From XYD12-FULL-36-8 sp964613805 (GTDB lineage: Bacteria; Bacteroidota; Ignavibacteria; Ignavibacteriales; Ignavibacteriaceae), in contig CAZTJF010000007.1 in NCBI GenBank assembly GCA_964613805.1, forward strand, positions 83,700 to 147,699: a DNA stretch of 64,000 nt. Reading direction: 5' to 3'. The translations under genes were made by a program, and so were the position numbers. Below are positions 1 to 8,287 of this stretch, in pieces. Positions within the stretch are counted from its first letter, which is position 1. The number at the start of each line of letters is the position of its first letter. Below the pieces are notes generated by a model. The model made no database searches. It saw nothing but the letters and a program-made list of their open reading frames with translations, and was not told the origin of the DNA.

Positions 1-1
1 C

Positions 2-1159
2 ACCAATGATCACGATGAAGACGAAAGATTTATTCTTTTCAGTAAGGGTGTGATTGAATCGCTGCAGCGATTGAAATGGACGCCTGATGTAATTCACTGC
101 AACGATTGGCAAACAGGTTTAGTCCCACTTTTTATTAAGGATAATTATAATTGGGATAGAATGTTTGACAAGACAGCAACTCTTTTTACAATTCATAACA
201 TCGGTTATCAAGGAAGATTTTCCAAAGCAACTCTTTTAAATGCAGAGATTCGCGGCAGTTTGTTTTATCCCGGCGGACCTGTTGAATTTGAAGATGCAGT
301 TTCTTTTATGAAAACAGGAATTGTTTTCTCAGATATGATTAACACTGTAAGTAAAACATATGCTCATGAAATCTTAACTCCTGAGTATGGAGCAGGACTT
401 CACAATGTCCTTTCAACAAGGAAAAACGATTTATACGGAATACTTAATGGTGTTGATTACGATACATGGAATCCTGAAACAGACAAACATCTTTCTTTAA
501 AGTATTCGAAAGATAACCTCTTAGGTAAATTCAAGAATAAAAAATTTCTGTTGGAGCATTTCGGAATTCCATTTAATGAAAACATACCTTTAATTGGAAT
601 TGTATCGCGAATGGTAAATCAAAAGGGCTTCGACATTTTTGCAGGAGCACTGCAAGACCTAATGCAGCTTGATGCTCAATGGGTGATACTCGGAAGCGGT
701 GAAGATAGATATGAAGAAATGTTTAGACACATTGCTCGTGTGCTGCCCCACAAAGTAGGAACATACATAGGATTTAATAACGAACTTTCTCATTTAATTG
801 AAGCTGCCGCAGATATGTTTCTGATGCCTTCCAGGTATGAACCTTGCGGACTTAATCAAATTTACAGCATGAAATATGGAACTGTCCCAATAGTCAGAAA
901 AACCGGTGGACTTGCAGATACAGTCCAAGATTGGGATGAGATGAGTTACTATAGTCTTGATATTGGCAACGGCTTTTCATTTAACGATTACACAAGCTAC
1001 GCTCTTTTCTTAACAGTACAGCGAGCTGTAAATGCTTTTCATCATAAAGAATCATGGAAAAAAATTGTGCAGAATGGAATGAACCGAGATTACTCGTGGC
1101 AAAATTCGGCTAAGGAATATATCGTACTTTACGAAAAAGCAGTGAAGAAGAGAAAGTAG
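2..1159 (+). CDS. glgA: Glycogen (starch) synthase, 5'-truncated by the window edge
   Basis: This enzyme transfers glucose from ADP-glucose (or UDP-glucose) to the non-reducing end of growing glycogen. The reading frame is open from the first bases of the window, so the GTG at 50 is internal; the N-terminal part with the KTGGL-type donor-binding loop lies outside. Visible family motifs are HCNDWQTGLVP, FTIHNIGYQG, the ILNGVDYDTWNP segment, a GT5 C-terminal Rossmann half starting at SRMVNQKGFD, and the retaining-GT E-x7-E region in SRYEPCGLNQIYSMKYG followed by KTGGLADTV. About 385 residues are present of the usual 470-500. The gene ends just before a strong hairpin terminator. Family assignment is secure; donor nucleotide preference is not visible. 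Confidence 0.95.
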   Translation, partial: TNDHDEDERFILFSKGVIESLQRLKWTPDVIHCNDWQTGLVPLFIKDNYNWDRMFDKTATLFTIHNIGYQGRFSKATLLNAEIRGSLFYPGGPVEFEDAVSFMKTGIVFSDMINTVSKTYAHEILTPEYGAGLHNVLSTRKNDLYGILNGVDYDTWNPETDKHLSLKYSKDNLLGKFKNKKFLLEHFGIPFNENIPLIGIVSRMVNQKGFDIFAGALQDLMQLDAQWVILGSGEDRYEEMFRHIARVLPHKVGTYIGFNNELSHLIEAAADMFLMPSRYEPCGLNQIYSMKYGTVPIVRKTGGLADTVQDWDEMSYYSLDIGNGFSFNDYTSYALFLTVQRAVNAFHHKESWKKIVQNGMNRDYSWQNSAKEYIVLYEKAVKKRK

Positions 1160-1165
1160 TTTTGC

Positions 1166-1206
1166 AAGTGAGGTTCATCTAACAGATGAGCCTCACTTTT
1201 GTTTTA
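1166..1206. terminator. Rho-independent terminator between glgA and a convergent gene
   Basis: A 15-bp stem (1166-1180 with 1184-1198, one G-U pair) closes a 3-base loop and is followed by a T-rich tract (TTTTGTTTT). It sits 6 bases after the glgA stop and directly before the end of the minus-strand gene, so it may act in both directions. Confidence 0.85.
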
Positions 1207-1211
1207 TAGAT

Positions 1212-1637
1212 TTAAGCGGTAGCTTCTTTGGGTTTGTAAAGCAAGGCAGCAACAACACCAAGCAACACACACTGCATTAGGCCAATAACAAACCACTCGA
1301 AAATCAAATAATAGGGCAGCGGATACATTGCATAGGAGCCATAAGCATAAATAAAGTAGAAGAACAGTCCAATGTAAATTCCATATCGCAATCCCTCTAA
1401 AATACCTTTGTTTTGATAACCTTTCACAAAAATAAACACAAAGAAGAACGACCATACGAAATCAGCGACCCACATAATCCACATTTTGCTTATCATTTCA
1501 TCCATCGGACGAAATACGTTCTTCACTTCATCAGAAGCATACACAGAACTTAGTATAACACCATGCACCAAGTAGTTTGTTATCTCAAGGATTACAAATA
1601 CGGCAATCACAGCAGTCCAGAATTTTTTTGTATTCAT
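1212..1637 (-). CDS. Small four-helix membrane protein, function unknown
   Basis: A 141-residue integral membrane protein with about four hydrophobic helices (roughly residues 6-26, 52-72, 85-105 and 112-133) and a short polar C-terminus. I chose the ATG at 1637 because GGAGG lies 5 bases upstream; the frame stays open to a TTG at 1649, but that codon overlaps the Shine-Dalgarno site. It lies downstream of the DMT transporter and dCMP deaminase genes on the same strand with a gap of about 60 bases and may be co-transcribed. It resembles short uncharacterised membrane proteins of Bacteroidota, but I recognise no named family and assign no function. Confidence 0.7.
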   Translation of the reverse strand: MNTKKFWTAVIAVFVILEITNYLVHGVILSSVYASDEVKNVFRPMDEMISKMWIMWVADFVWSFFFVFIFVKGYQNKGILEGLRYGIYIGLFFYFIYAYGSYAMYPLPYYLIFEWFVIGLMQCVLLGVVAALLYKPKEATA

Positions 1638-1699
1638 GTGAACCTCCAATTTGTTAAAATTAATTTAGTCCCGACATTTGATATATAAGCTAATAAATA

Positions 1700-2614
1700 T
1701 TATGATTTATTGGTGTGAGATAAATCACGGATGAGATTCCTAAAATTGAAATTTACAAGCATCACGCCAATTGAAATTATGAGTCCGCTGAAAATCATGA
1801 CAAATGTTATTTCCTCACTTAATAAAAGCCAAGCAGCAAACACAGTTACAAACGGTTCAAAGTAAAGAAATGCACCAACAGTAACCGAATCCATTTCTTT
1901 AAGTGCCTGCGCCCAGAGAACATAACCAACTCCCGAACAAAATATTCCTAAGAATAAAATTACGAACCATCCTTTTACTGATAGATTATTCACAGATTGA
2001 ATTGAATGTTCATTTATAGTAAACGGCGATATTATTACCGCCATCATTAAAAACAGAAACAATATTGTGAGCAACGGTGAATAGCTCAATGATATTTTTT
2101 TATTAACTACAGAATAAACGCTCCATGTAAATGCGCTTGCAAGAATTAGAAAGTCACCCTTGTTGGACAGAAAATCAATTGATGATAAATCACCCTTGCT
2201 TATCAGCAGCAGCAAACCGAAGAAGGCAAGAAGAATTCCGAAAATTCTAATCGGAGTTAATGATTCTTTGAAAGCCACAAACCCAACAATCGCCATGAAT
2301 ATTGGAGCTGTACCAATTATCCAGCCCGTATTTGCAGCGGTTGTGTATTGCATCCCTGTAACTTGAATCCAAAGATGAAAGACAGCAATTAAAGCGAGAA
2401 TAAAAATATTGCCGTGATTCTTCCAGCTTAAATCAAATTTTTTGTTTGAAGAAATTGCAAGAAAAGCCAGAAGTATTGATGCGAGAATTAATCTCAAAAA
2501 GATTATTGTAAGCGGGGCAAGCTCATCAAGTGCAATCTTCGTGGCAATAAACGATACTCCCCAAACAGTTACAGCGGTAATCGGTTTCCATAAGTGAAGG
2601 ATTCTTTCCTTCAT
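1700..2614 (-). CDS. DMT-superfamily (EamA) transporter
   Basis: A 304-residue inner-membrane protein with about ten transmembrane helices arranged as two EamA repeats, the standard size for drug/metabolite transporters. Typical features are the early WGVSFIATKIAL segment, the mid-protein repeat boundary near KGDFLILASAFTWSVYSV, and the second-repeat end GAFLYFEPFVTVFAAWLLLSE. Members export amino acids, nucleotides or other small metabolites; the substrate cannot be read from sequence. Its ATG overlaps the stop of the upstream dCMP deaminase gene by 4 bases (ATGA), which indicates translational coupling. That context makes a nucleoside- or pyrimidine-related substrate possible, but this is inference. 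Confidence 0.9.
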   Translation of the reverse strand: MKERILHLWKPITAVTVWGVSFIATKIALDELAPLTIIFLRLILASILLAFLAISSNKKFDLSWKNHGNIFILALIAVFHLWIQVTGMQYTTAANTGWIIGTAPIFMAIVGFVAFKESLTPIRIFGILLAFFGLLLLISKGDLSSIDFLSNKGDFLILASAFTWSVYSVVNKKISLSYSPLLTILFLFLMMAVIISPFTINEHSIQSVNNLSVKGWFVILFLGIFCSGVGYVLWAQALKEMDSVTVGAFLYFEPFVTVFAAWLLLSEEITFVMIFSGLIISIGVMLVNFNFRNLIRDLSHTNKS

Positions 2615-3108
2615 TTAGACTTTTTAGTTTTTCTTGCTGAAGTATAATCCTTCAAATTGTATTGAATTGATCTATCGGGTACCTTCAGCTTAACTATTTC
2701 TACATGTGAATCAGTATAAAATTTAGTTGCAAGAGTGTCGTGATAATCCGAGAAAACAACAACTCTTTTTATACCGGCTGCTATTAGTGCCTTTGCACAG
2801 GTTGTACAAGACATGTTTGTGATATACGCCGTTGATCCTTTAATATTAACACCATGCGTAACCGCTTGTGTTAGTGCATTTATCTCAGCATGATTTGTCC
2901 GCACACAATGATTATCAACAATCAAGCATCCTTCATCTTCACAATGCGGTAAGCCTGGCAGTGAGCCGTTGTATCCTGTCGCAAGAACAAATTTATCTTT
3001 TACAATTACACAGCCGCAGTGCATTCTTGGACAAGTAGATCTTTCGGATGCAAGCATTGCGAGCTTAAGAAAATATTCATCCCACAATGGGCGTTTTTTG
3101 GTTTTCAT
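2611..3108 (-). CDS. Deoxycytidylate (dCMP) deaminase family protein
   Basis: A 165-residue zinc-dependent deaminase that converts dCMP to dUMP, feeding thymidylate synthesis. The zinc/catalytic signature is complete: H73-A-E75 (RTNHAEINAL) and C101-T-T-C104. The N-terminal WDEYFLKLAMLASERSTC region and the GYNGSLPGLPHC segment are typical of the dCMP deaminase/ComEB branch rather than tRNA adenosine deaminase. Length matches the family (150-180). The C-terminal tail is basic. It is the first gene of a minus-strand operon and overlaps the DMT transporter start by 4 bases. The upstream gap contains two palindromic operator-like sequences. Confidence 0.92.
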   Translation of the reverse strand: MKTKKRPLWDEYFLKLAMLASERSTCPRMHCGCVIVKDKFVLATGYNGSLPGLPHCEDEGCLIVDNHCVRTNHAEINALTQAVTHGVNIKGSTAYITNMSCTTCAKALIAAGIKRVVVFSDYHDTLATKFYTDSHVEIVKLKVPDRSIQYNLKDYTSARKTKKSK

Positions 3109-3142
3109 TAAATCAATTTGGGATTGTTAATTTAATAAATCA

Positions 3143-3216
3143 TTTACTGGTTGGTAAACTTATTAATTTTTGAAACAATATTTTGTTTTTATGTGACTTC
3201 TTAACCCGCTGGTTAA
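3143..3216. promoter_or_regulatory. Two candidate operator palindromes in a divergent promoter region
   Basis: TTTAC-N6-GTAAA (3143-3158) and TTAACC-CGCT-GGTTAA (3201-3216) lie between the divergent dCMP deaminase (minus) and cytochrome c (plus) genes. Both contain a CTGGTT core. TetR-type regulators often bind such symmetric sites, but no regulator gene is adjacent, so the assignment is tentative. Confidence 0.35.
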
Positions 3217-3353
3217 TGCTCAAAACACAACAAATGCGGTAAGTCGTTTGTATCACAATCAAGTTTCTGAAGTCATCTGCATCACATATTCGGATTGCTT
3301 TTTCACTAAGTACTTTTTACGTTTAAACTAAAGAATTACGGAAAGGTGAAATT

Positions 3354-3950
3354 ATGTCAAGCAAATACTTTCTGAATGGTTTACTCCCAATTATGTTTTT
3401 ATTAATTATTTTAATACAAGTTCACTGTGGTTCTCCTCAGGAAAAATCAATGTCTAATGAAGAAATGATTAAAAGAGGAGAATACCTCGTTAATTTCGGT
3501 GGATGCAACGATTGTCATTCTCCGAAAGTTTTTACAGATATGGGTCCTATGCCCGATACAACAAGATTGCTTTCAGGACACCAGCAAGGATTCGCTCTTC
3601 CACAAATAGATACTTCAGTTGTTGGTCACGGGAAATGGTATTTAAGTAACGGTGATTTAACTGCATGGGTTGGTCCTTGGGGAATTTCTTTTGCCGCTAA
3701 TCTTACTCCGGATGCTCAAACAGGAATTGGTGCATGGACTGAAGAAATTTATGTGCGGGCAATGAGAAATGGTTTACACCTTGGCTCAGGAAGACCAATT
3801 CTTCCCCCGATGCCGTTTATGGGTCTTGCAGGATTAAAGGATGAAGATTTAAAATCGGTTTTCGCATATCTAATGAGTATTAAACCAATTAGAAATAAAG
3901 TCCCTGACTGGATTCCACCAAATCAGGTTGCCGCAAGATATGGAAAGTGA
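3354..3950 (+). CDS. Mono-haem c-type cytochrome, probably envelope-anchored
   Basis: A 198-residue exported cytochrome. A strongly hydrophobic N-terminus (residues 8-24) is followed by Cys25 in the context VHCGS; this is a non-canonical lipobox, so it may be a lipoprotein or keep an uncleaved anchor. The haem-binding C51-N-D-C54-H55 motif is clear, and Met153 or Met156 in PPMPFMGL is the likely distal axial ligand. The fold resembles diheme-cytochrome-type subunits that accept electrons from periplasmic dehydrogenases, but only one CxxCH is present. The start has a good AAAGGTG ribosome site. No partner oxidoreductase lies next to it, so its redox partner is unknown. Confidence 0.88.
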   Translation: MSSKYFLNGLLPIMFLLIILIQVHCGSPQEKSMSNEEMIKRGEYLVNFGGCNDCHSPKVFTDMGPMPDTTRLLSGHQQGFALPQIDTSVVGHGKWYLSNGDLTAWVGPWGISFAANLTPDAQTGIGAWTEEIYVRAMRNGLHLGSGRPILPPMPFMGLAGLKDEDLKSVFAYLMSIKPIRNKVPDWIPPNQVAARYGK

Positions 3951-3951
3951 A

Positions 3952-4638
3952 TCATGAATGCGTAATCAGATCAACAAAAGTTTTCAGCCCGATAAAAATA
4001 ATGAGAATAATAAAATTAGAATTTACCAAACTCATTGCTCCACCAACTATAACAAAGCCCGAGAGAATTAAGGTAAGATGCATGGGTATAATTCTTTTAT
4101 ATGGTGCAAACATTATTTTTGGTAAGCTCAGAATTGTCGCTTGATCTCGTCTATACGAAAAAATAAATTCACCTGTGTAATTAACAAAAAAGACAAGTCC
4201 GGTTATCATAATAAAAGTGAAATCAATACCTTCTTTTGAAATAACTCCCATCGAACCAAACGAATACAAAAAGCCGGCATACACACCATGAAATATTCCA
4301 TAGTGAACAAGAAAAAATATTCCAACACCTATCTTTGCCGCTTTTGATTCGGTAAGCGGCTGACTGTTCATTTTCATTCCATCAACGGTGAATTTTTTTA
4401 GCGATAATATTTTGAAGAAATTAAAAAATCCAATAACCACGCTCTGAAGCCAATATGCCCATAGAATATTAAGCACGCTCTGATTTTCAACAATTGCAAA
4501 TACCGCTATGAGAAGATTTGAACCAAGAAGTGAAATAACAGGCAAACTTCTAAAAATTTCTTTGTTCGGCATTTTTCCGCCAAGTGCTGTTATAAAACTT
4601 TTTCTTTCTTTGTCCGATTTTCTTTCTTCAATATTCAT
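3952..4638 (-). CDS. Multi-pass membrane protein, possibly DUF6498 family
   Basis: A membrane protein of about 228 residues with five or six hydrophobic segments. Recognisable pieces are the AYWLQSVVIGFFNFFKI segment and FFLVHYGIFHGVYAGFL, which recall DUF6498-type proteins; the function of that family is unknown. The frame is open upstream to a TTG at 4683, but that N-terminus looks non-coding. ATG at 4638 or ATG at 4572 (with GGCGGA upstream) are better starts, and I could not decide between them. The gene is convergent with the cytochrome gene, ending one base after its stop. The family name is from memory and moderately sure. Confidence 0.7.
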   Translation of the reverse strand: MNIEERKSDKERKSFITALGGKMPNKEIFRSLPVISLLGSNLLIAVFAIVENQSVLNILWAYWLQSVVIGFFNFFKILSLKKFTVDGMKMNSQPLTESKAAKIGVGIFFLVHYGIFHGVYAGFLYSFGSMGVISKEGIDFTFIMITGLVFFVNYTGEFIFSYRRDQATILSLPKIMFAPYKRIIPMHLTLILSGFVIVGGAMSLVNSNFIILIIFIGLKTFVDLITHS

Positions 4639-4777
4639 TTGGAAATTCACTCTCAATTTATGTGCCCCGATGGTGTTACCCAAATTCGATTAAACAATCA
4701 AAAAAATGCTGAGCGAATGTGCATTTAGAAACAAATGTCTGTACGTTTAAGCTAATTTCACCCATGGAACAAATAAT

Positions 4778-4803
4778 TAGGAACTTCATCAATGAAGTTC
4801 CTA
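4778..4803. repeat. Perfect 12-bp-arm palindrome (REP-like or operator)
   Basis: TAGGAACTTCAT (4778-4789) and its exact reverse complement (4792-4803) flank a 2-base centre. It sits in the intergenic region between two divergent membrane-protein genes. There is no T-tract on either side, so it is not a typical terminator. It could be a dispersed REP-like element or a regulator site. Confidence 0.7.
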
Positions 4804-4850
4804 CTCTAAGAATTCATAAATTACATCATAAATTCTGAAATATTATTTAC

Positions 4851-5585
4851 ATGAGCTTTAATAAAAAAATACATAACTTAAAAAATTTAGTTGTTGATTA
4901 CTCATCTAGAGAAATAAAAATTCTGATAAATCTTTTTGTTTTGATTACTGCGCTTTTATTGTTCGCGTATGTAGCAAAGGAAGTGGTGAGCGGCGAAAGC
5001 AAAGGATTTGATGAAATGACTTTGAATTATTTGCGTCATGATGGAAAACTATTATCGCAAGATCAAACTTGGCTGATTGTAATGATGACAGACATAACTG
5101 CTATGGGTGGGGCAACAATAATTTTTTTAATTACAACTGCAGTTGTTTTTTACTTGATGATTCAAAAGCAGCATGAGTTTATGTGGCTGATTTTAATTGC
5201 AACAATTGGTGCGGCATTGATTTCACTTGGCTTAAAAGAAATATTTGCGCGCGAAAGACCTCCTTTAACATTTCATTTATTAACGGTTAAAACCCTTAGC
5301 TTTCCTAGTGGACATGCAATGATGTCTTCGGTGGTTTACTTGACTCAAGGAGCACTGCTTGCAAAGGTACAATCAAATAAAAATTTACGTGTGTATATTT
5401 TACTTGCTGCAATTATACTCGTATTCTTAATCGGCATAAGCAGAATCTATTTGGGAGTTCATTACCCAACTGATGTTTTAGCCGGCTGGTCAGGTGGACT
5501 CGCGTGGGCTTCTCTCTGCTGGTTAACTGCGAAATATTTACAACGAAGACGGGAACGACAAAATAAAATTGAACTTCAGATATAA
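4851..5585 (+). CDS. PAP2-family membrane phosphatase
   Basis: A 244-residue integral membrane phosphatase of the phosphatidic-acid phosphatase type 2 family. All three signature motifs are intact: K129-x6-R136-P137, P152-S-G-H155, and S-R-x5-H-x3-D in SRIYLGVHYPTD. About six transmembrane helices are visible. Family members dephosphorylate undecaprenyl pyrophosphate or phospholipid intermediates on the periplasmic face; UppP-like recycling of the lipid carrier is a reasonable guess here given the cell-wall and glycan genes elsewhere in the window, but substrate is not determined. The rhomboid gene starts 8 bases after its stop, suggesting one transcript. Confidence 0.93.
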   Translation: MSFNKKIHNLKNLVVDYSSREIKILINLFVLITALLLFAYVAKEVVSGESKGFDEMTLNYLRHDGKLLSQDQTWLIVMMTDITAMGGATIIFLITTAVVFYLMIQKQHEFMWLILIATIGAALISLGLKEIFARERPPLTFHLLTVKTLSFPSGHAMMSSVVYLTQGALLAKVQSNKNLRVYILLAAIILVFLIGISRIYLGVHYPTDVLAGWSGGLAWASLCWLTAKYLQRRRERQNKIELQI

Positions 5586-5593
5586 TTATTGAG

Positions 5594-6208
5594 ATGACAG
5601 AAGAAAAGAAAAGAACTTTTAGAAGCATGGCTTATCCAATTGCTTTTGTAATATTATTGTGGGTAATAAAAGTCATAGAATCTTCGTCGGGAATAAATTT
5701 TATACAATACGGAGTCTTTCCGAGAAAACTTTCCGGTTTAATTGGAATAATCACCGCTCCATTAATACATGCTGATTTCAATCATTTAATTTCCAACTCT
5801 CTGCCGCTGCTATTCTTAGGAATGGGAATTTCATATTCTTATCCAACTTCATCAAAAAAATTGTTTCTTGGAGTTTATGTTTTTCATGAATTGTTAGTTT
5901 GGATTTTCGCCAGACAAGCTTACCATATTGGCGCAAGCGGCTTGGTTTATGGTTTTGTTTCTTTCCTTTTTTTCAGTGGAATAATTCGACGCGATAACCG
6001 CTCTATTGCTCTTGCTTTAATTGTGACTTTTTTATACGGAGGATTAACTTGGGGAGTTTTACCAATAAAAGCGGAAATTTCTTGGGAAGCACATTTATTT
6101 GGTTCTATTGTTGGGATTATATTCGCTTTTATTTTTCGTAAAGCTGATCCTGCACCAATGTATGATTGGGAAAAGGAGGAGGGTGTTGAAGCTGAGATCG
6201 AACTTTAG
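5594..6208 (+). CDS. Rhomboid-family intramembrane serine protease
   Basis: A 204-residue membrane protease with about six helices. The catalytic Ser is S115 in GASGLVYG and the catalytic His is H167 in WEAHLFGS; the oxyanion-side H64-x3-N68 (HADFNHLISN) is also present. Rhomboids cleave single-pass membrane proteins within the lipid bilayer. It probably shares a transcript with the PAP2 phosphatase just upstream. The protein ends in an acidic tail (EKEEGVEAEIEL). Substrate unknown. Confidence 0.92.
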   Translation: MTEEKKRTFRSMAYPIAFVILLWVIKVIESSSGINFIQYGVFPRKLSGLIGIITAPLIHADFNHLISNSLPLLFLGMGISYSYPTSSKKLFLGVYVFHELLVWIFARQAYHIGASGLVYGFVSFLFFSGIIRRDNRSIALALIVTFLYGGLTWGVLPIKAEISWEAHLFGSIVGIIFAFIFRKADPAPMYDWEKEEGVEAEIEL

Positions 6209-6228
6209 CTCCGGTTATATTTTAATCC

Positions 6229-8103
6229 TCAGGTTCCCTTTTCAATCTGCAAAACCCTCTCTTTCATTTTATTCACAAGTTTCTCTAAATCATTCATCAT
6301 TAATTTAAAGTTTTCATTTCCATGAAGATTTTCAAGCAGCGGATCATTCAAACAAATTCTATAAAATCGCCATCCATAACTAATGGATTGTTTTAACCAA
6401 TGGAATGCTTCGGTATCATTGCCTAAAATCGCACTTATTCTTGCGAGGTCATAAGGAATATTAAAATCAGAAGTATTTTGCTTAATTGCGTCTTCACTGT
6501 TCTTTTTAATATTATTAAAATATTTTCCTGCCTTTTCTTTAGCACCTTGCTTCCATAATATATAAGCATATGTGGTGGAATTTTCTTTTGTATTAACTTG
6601 TGAGTGGGCAAAAGAAGAATCGTAATATGCTTTTGCTTTTGAGAGATTGCCATCAAACAGTTCAATGTCCCCGGCAGCCGTTAGAAGTGAGTAGTTATTT
6701 GGTTTAGATATTAAAATTTGTTGAATATAATTTCTTGCTTTATCATAGTTACCTTGTGCAAGATAAAGTTTTGTTAATTCTGCATGTCTTATTGACGAAG
6801 CGGGCTGGAGATCAATGGAAGCCATATTCCATTTTTCTGCAGCGCTATCTAATGTTAAACCAGAGTAAATCAAACCCAGAACACCGTAACTGGATGCACG
6901 TGCCGGATCCAGTTGAACTCCTTTAACTGCCCATTTATACGCATCTTCGTATTCACCCAGCCACCAATGCATTGAACTAAGATTTGAAACTGCAGGTGCA
7001 TAATTAGGATTTATTTCAACTGCCTTTTTATAATTCTCCAGTGCTTTTTTAAAATTGCCAAGATATACATACGCCACTCCCATGGATTTATAACCCTCAG
7101 CGAGATCTGAATTAAGGGATAAAGCTTTTTCGCTCATTTGAATTGAAGAATCCAGCCATGATTTTTCAAATCCGAAGATTCCGCCTCGTTGAGCATAAGC
7201 ATCCGCAAGCCCGGCATAGGCAAGAGCATAATTGGAGTCGAGTTCCAACGCTTTTTTAAACATTTCAATTGCATCTTCATTTTCTTTTAATTGGTATTGA
7301 TTATACTGTTGTCTTCCCTTTAAATAATACGCATAGGCATCTATATTTTCTGTTGGTTTTCTTTCAATTCTCCCTTTCTCTTTTAATGATAATTCAGTTT
7401 TCAATGCGGCAGCAATTCTTGAGGCAACATCACTTTGTATTGCAAAAATATCTTTCAGCTCTCTATCATAAGTCTCAGACCAGATGTGATTATCATTACT
7501 TGCATCAATCAATTGGCTGACAATTCTAACTCTGTTTCCCGAACGTCGAACGCTGCCTTCTAATACGGTTGAAACCCCCAGTTCTTTTGCAATTTCTCGA
7601 ATACTTTTTTTAACATCCTTGTATTTCATAGAGGAAGTTCGCGAGATAACTTTTAACTCGTTAATTTTAGATAGGTTGGTAAGGATATCATCTGTTATTC
7701 CGTCGCTGAAGTATTCGTCTTCCTTTGAATCGCTCAGATTACTAAAAGGAAGCACAGCGATTGAGTTCGATGCAATTGGTAAATTTTGTTCAGCAGAAGT
7801 GCGTCTTAAAAATAACACGAATATAATTGCGGCAACAATAATTACAGAGTGTGCTACGATTTCTTTCCAGGTAAAATTATTTTTTCCCTCTTTACCATGA
7901 AACCATCCAAACACACTTATGTTTAGAAGTCCGACAATTGCAATAAGCAAAGTATAATCAAAAATAAAAGATGGAATACCATATCGGTTTGTAATTAGAT
8001 TGACCAGATAAACCACGGTCAGTGCGGAACTAAAATAAATTGCCAGCCATTTACGCAAATGTCTTTCTTTAATTTCCCAGTATAGTTTTTTTAGAGAAAT
8101 CAT
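6229..8103 (-). CDS. Membrane-anchored TolB/FlgO-like plus TPR protein
   Basis: A 624-residue protein with three N-terminal transmembrane helices (about residues 19-38, 48-66, 84-101), then a TolB/FlgO-like module beginning SIAVLPFSNLSDSKEDEYFSDG (split here: SIAVLPFSNL, then FSDGITDDI) and running to about residue 235, then seven or more tetratricopeptide repeats to about 560. In related proteins this module follows a cyclase, kinase or DNA-binding domain; here only membrane helices precede it. The architecture suggests a membrane-tethered scaffold or sensor, but no catalytic motif is visible and the role is unknown. It is a single gene with converging and diverging neighbours. Confidence 0.85.
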   Translation of the reverse strand: MISLKKLYWEIKERHLRKWLAIYFSSALTVVYLVNLITNRYGIPSFIFDYTLLIAIVGLLNISVFGWFHGKEGKNNFTWKEIVAHSVIIVAAIIFVLFLRRTSAEQNLPIASNSIAVLPFSNLSDSKEDEYFSDGITDDILTNLSKINELKVISRTSSMKYKDVKKSIREIAKELGVSTVLEGSVRRSGNRVRIVSQLIDASNDNHIWSETYDRELKDIFAIQSDVASRIAAALKTELSLKEKGRIERKPTENIDAYAYYLKGRQQYNQYQLKENEDAIEMFKKALELDSNYALAYAGLADAYAQRGGIFGFEKSWLDSSIQMSEKALSLNSDLAEGYKSMGVAYVYLGNFKKALENYKKAVEINPNYAPAVSNLSSMHWWLGEYEDAYKWAVKGVQLDPARASSYGVLGLIYSGLTLDSAAEKWNMASIDLQPASSIRHAELTKLYLAQGNYDKARNYIQQILISKPNNYSLLTAAGDIELFDGNLSKAKAYYDSSFAHSQVNTKENSTTYAYILWKQGAKEKAGKYFNNIKKNSEDAIKQNTSDFNIPYDLARISAILGNDTEAFHWLKQSISYGWRFYRICLNDPLLENLHGNENFKLMMNDLEKLVNKMKERVLQIEKGT

Positions 8104-8287
8104 ATGTAATTTTACTAATAAATTAAGTATAAGTAAAAATAAGATTTACGTAGATAATGGCTTCTTCTTGTTTTAAGAATGCAGCAAAATAATATGAAAT
8201 GATTGGCGTTCATTTTGTTACCGAGAAAGAAGAATTTCCTTAATTGATTATATTGACGGTTACAAACTCACGTTTTTCAAAAATCTT

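Noticed and set aside
1204..1455. Cys/Leu/Trp-rich minus-strand frame next to the small membrane protein
   Set aside because: It overlaps the membrane-protein gene in another frame, has no ribosome site and an implausible composition.
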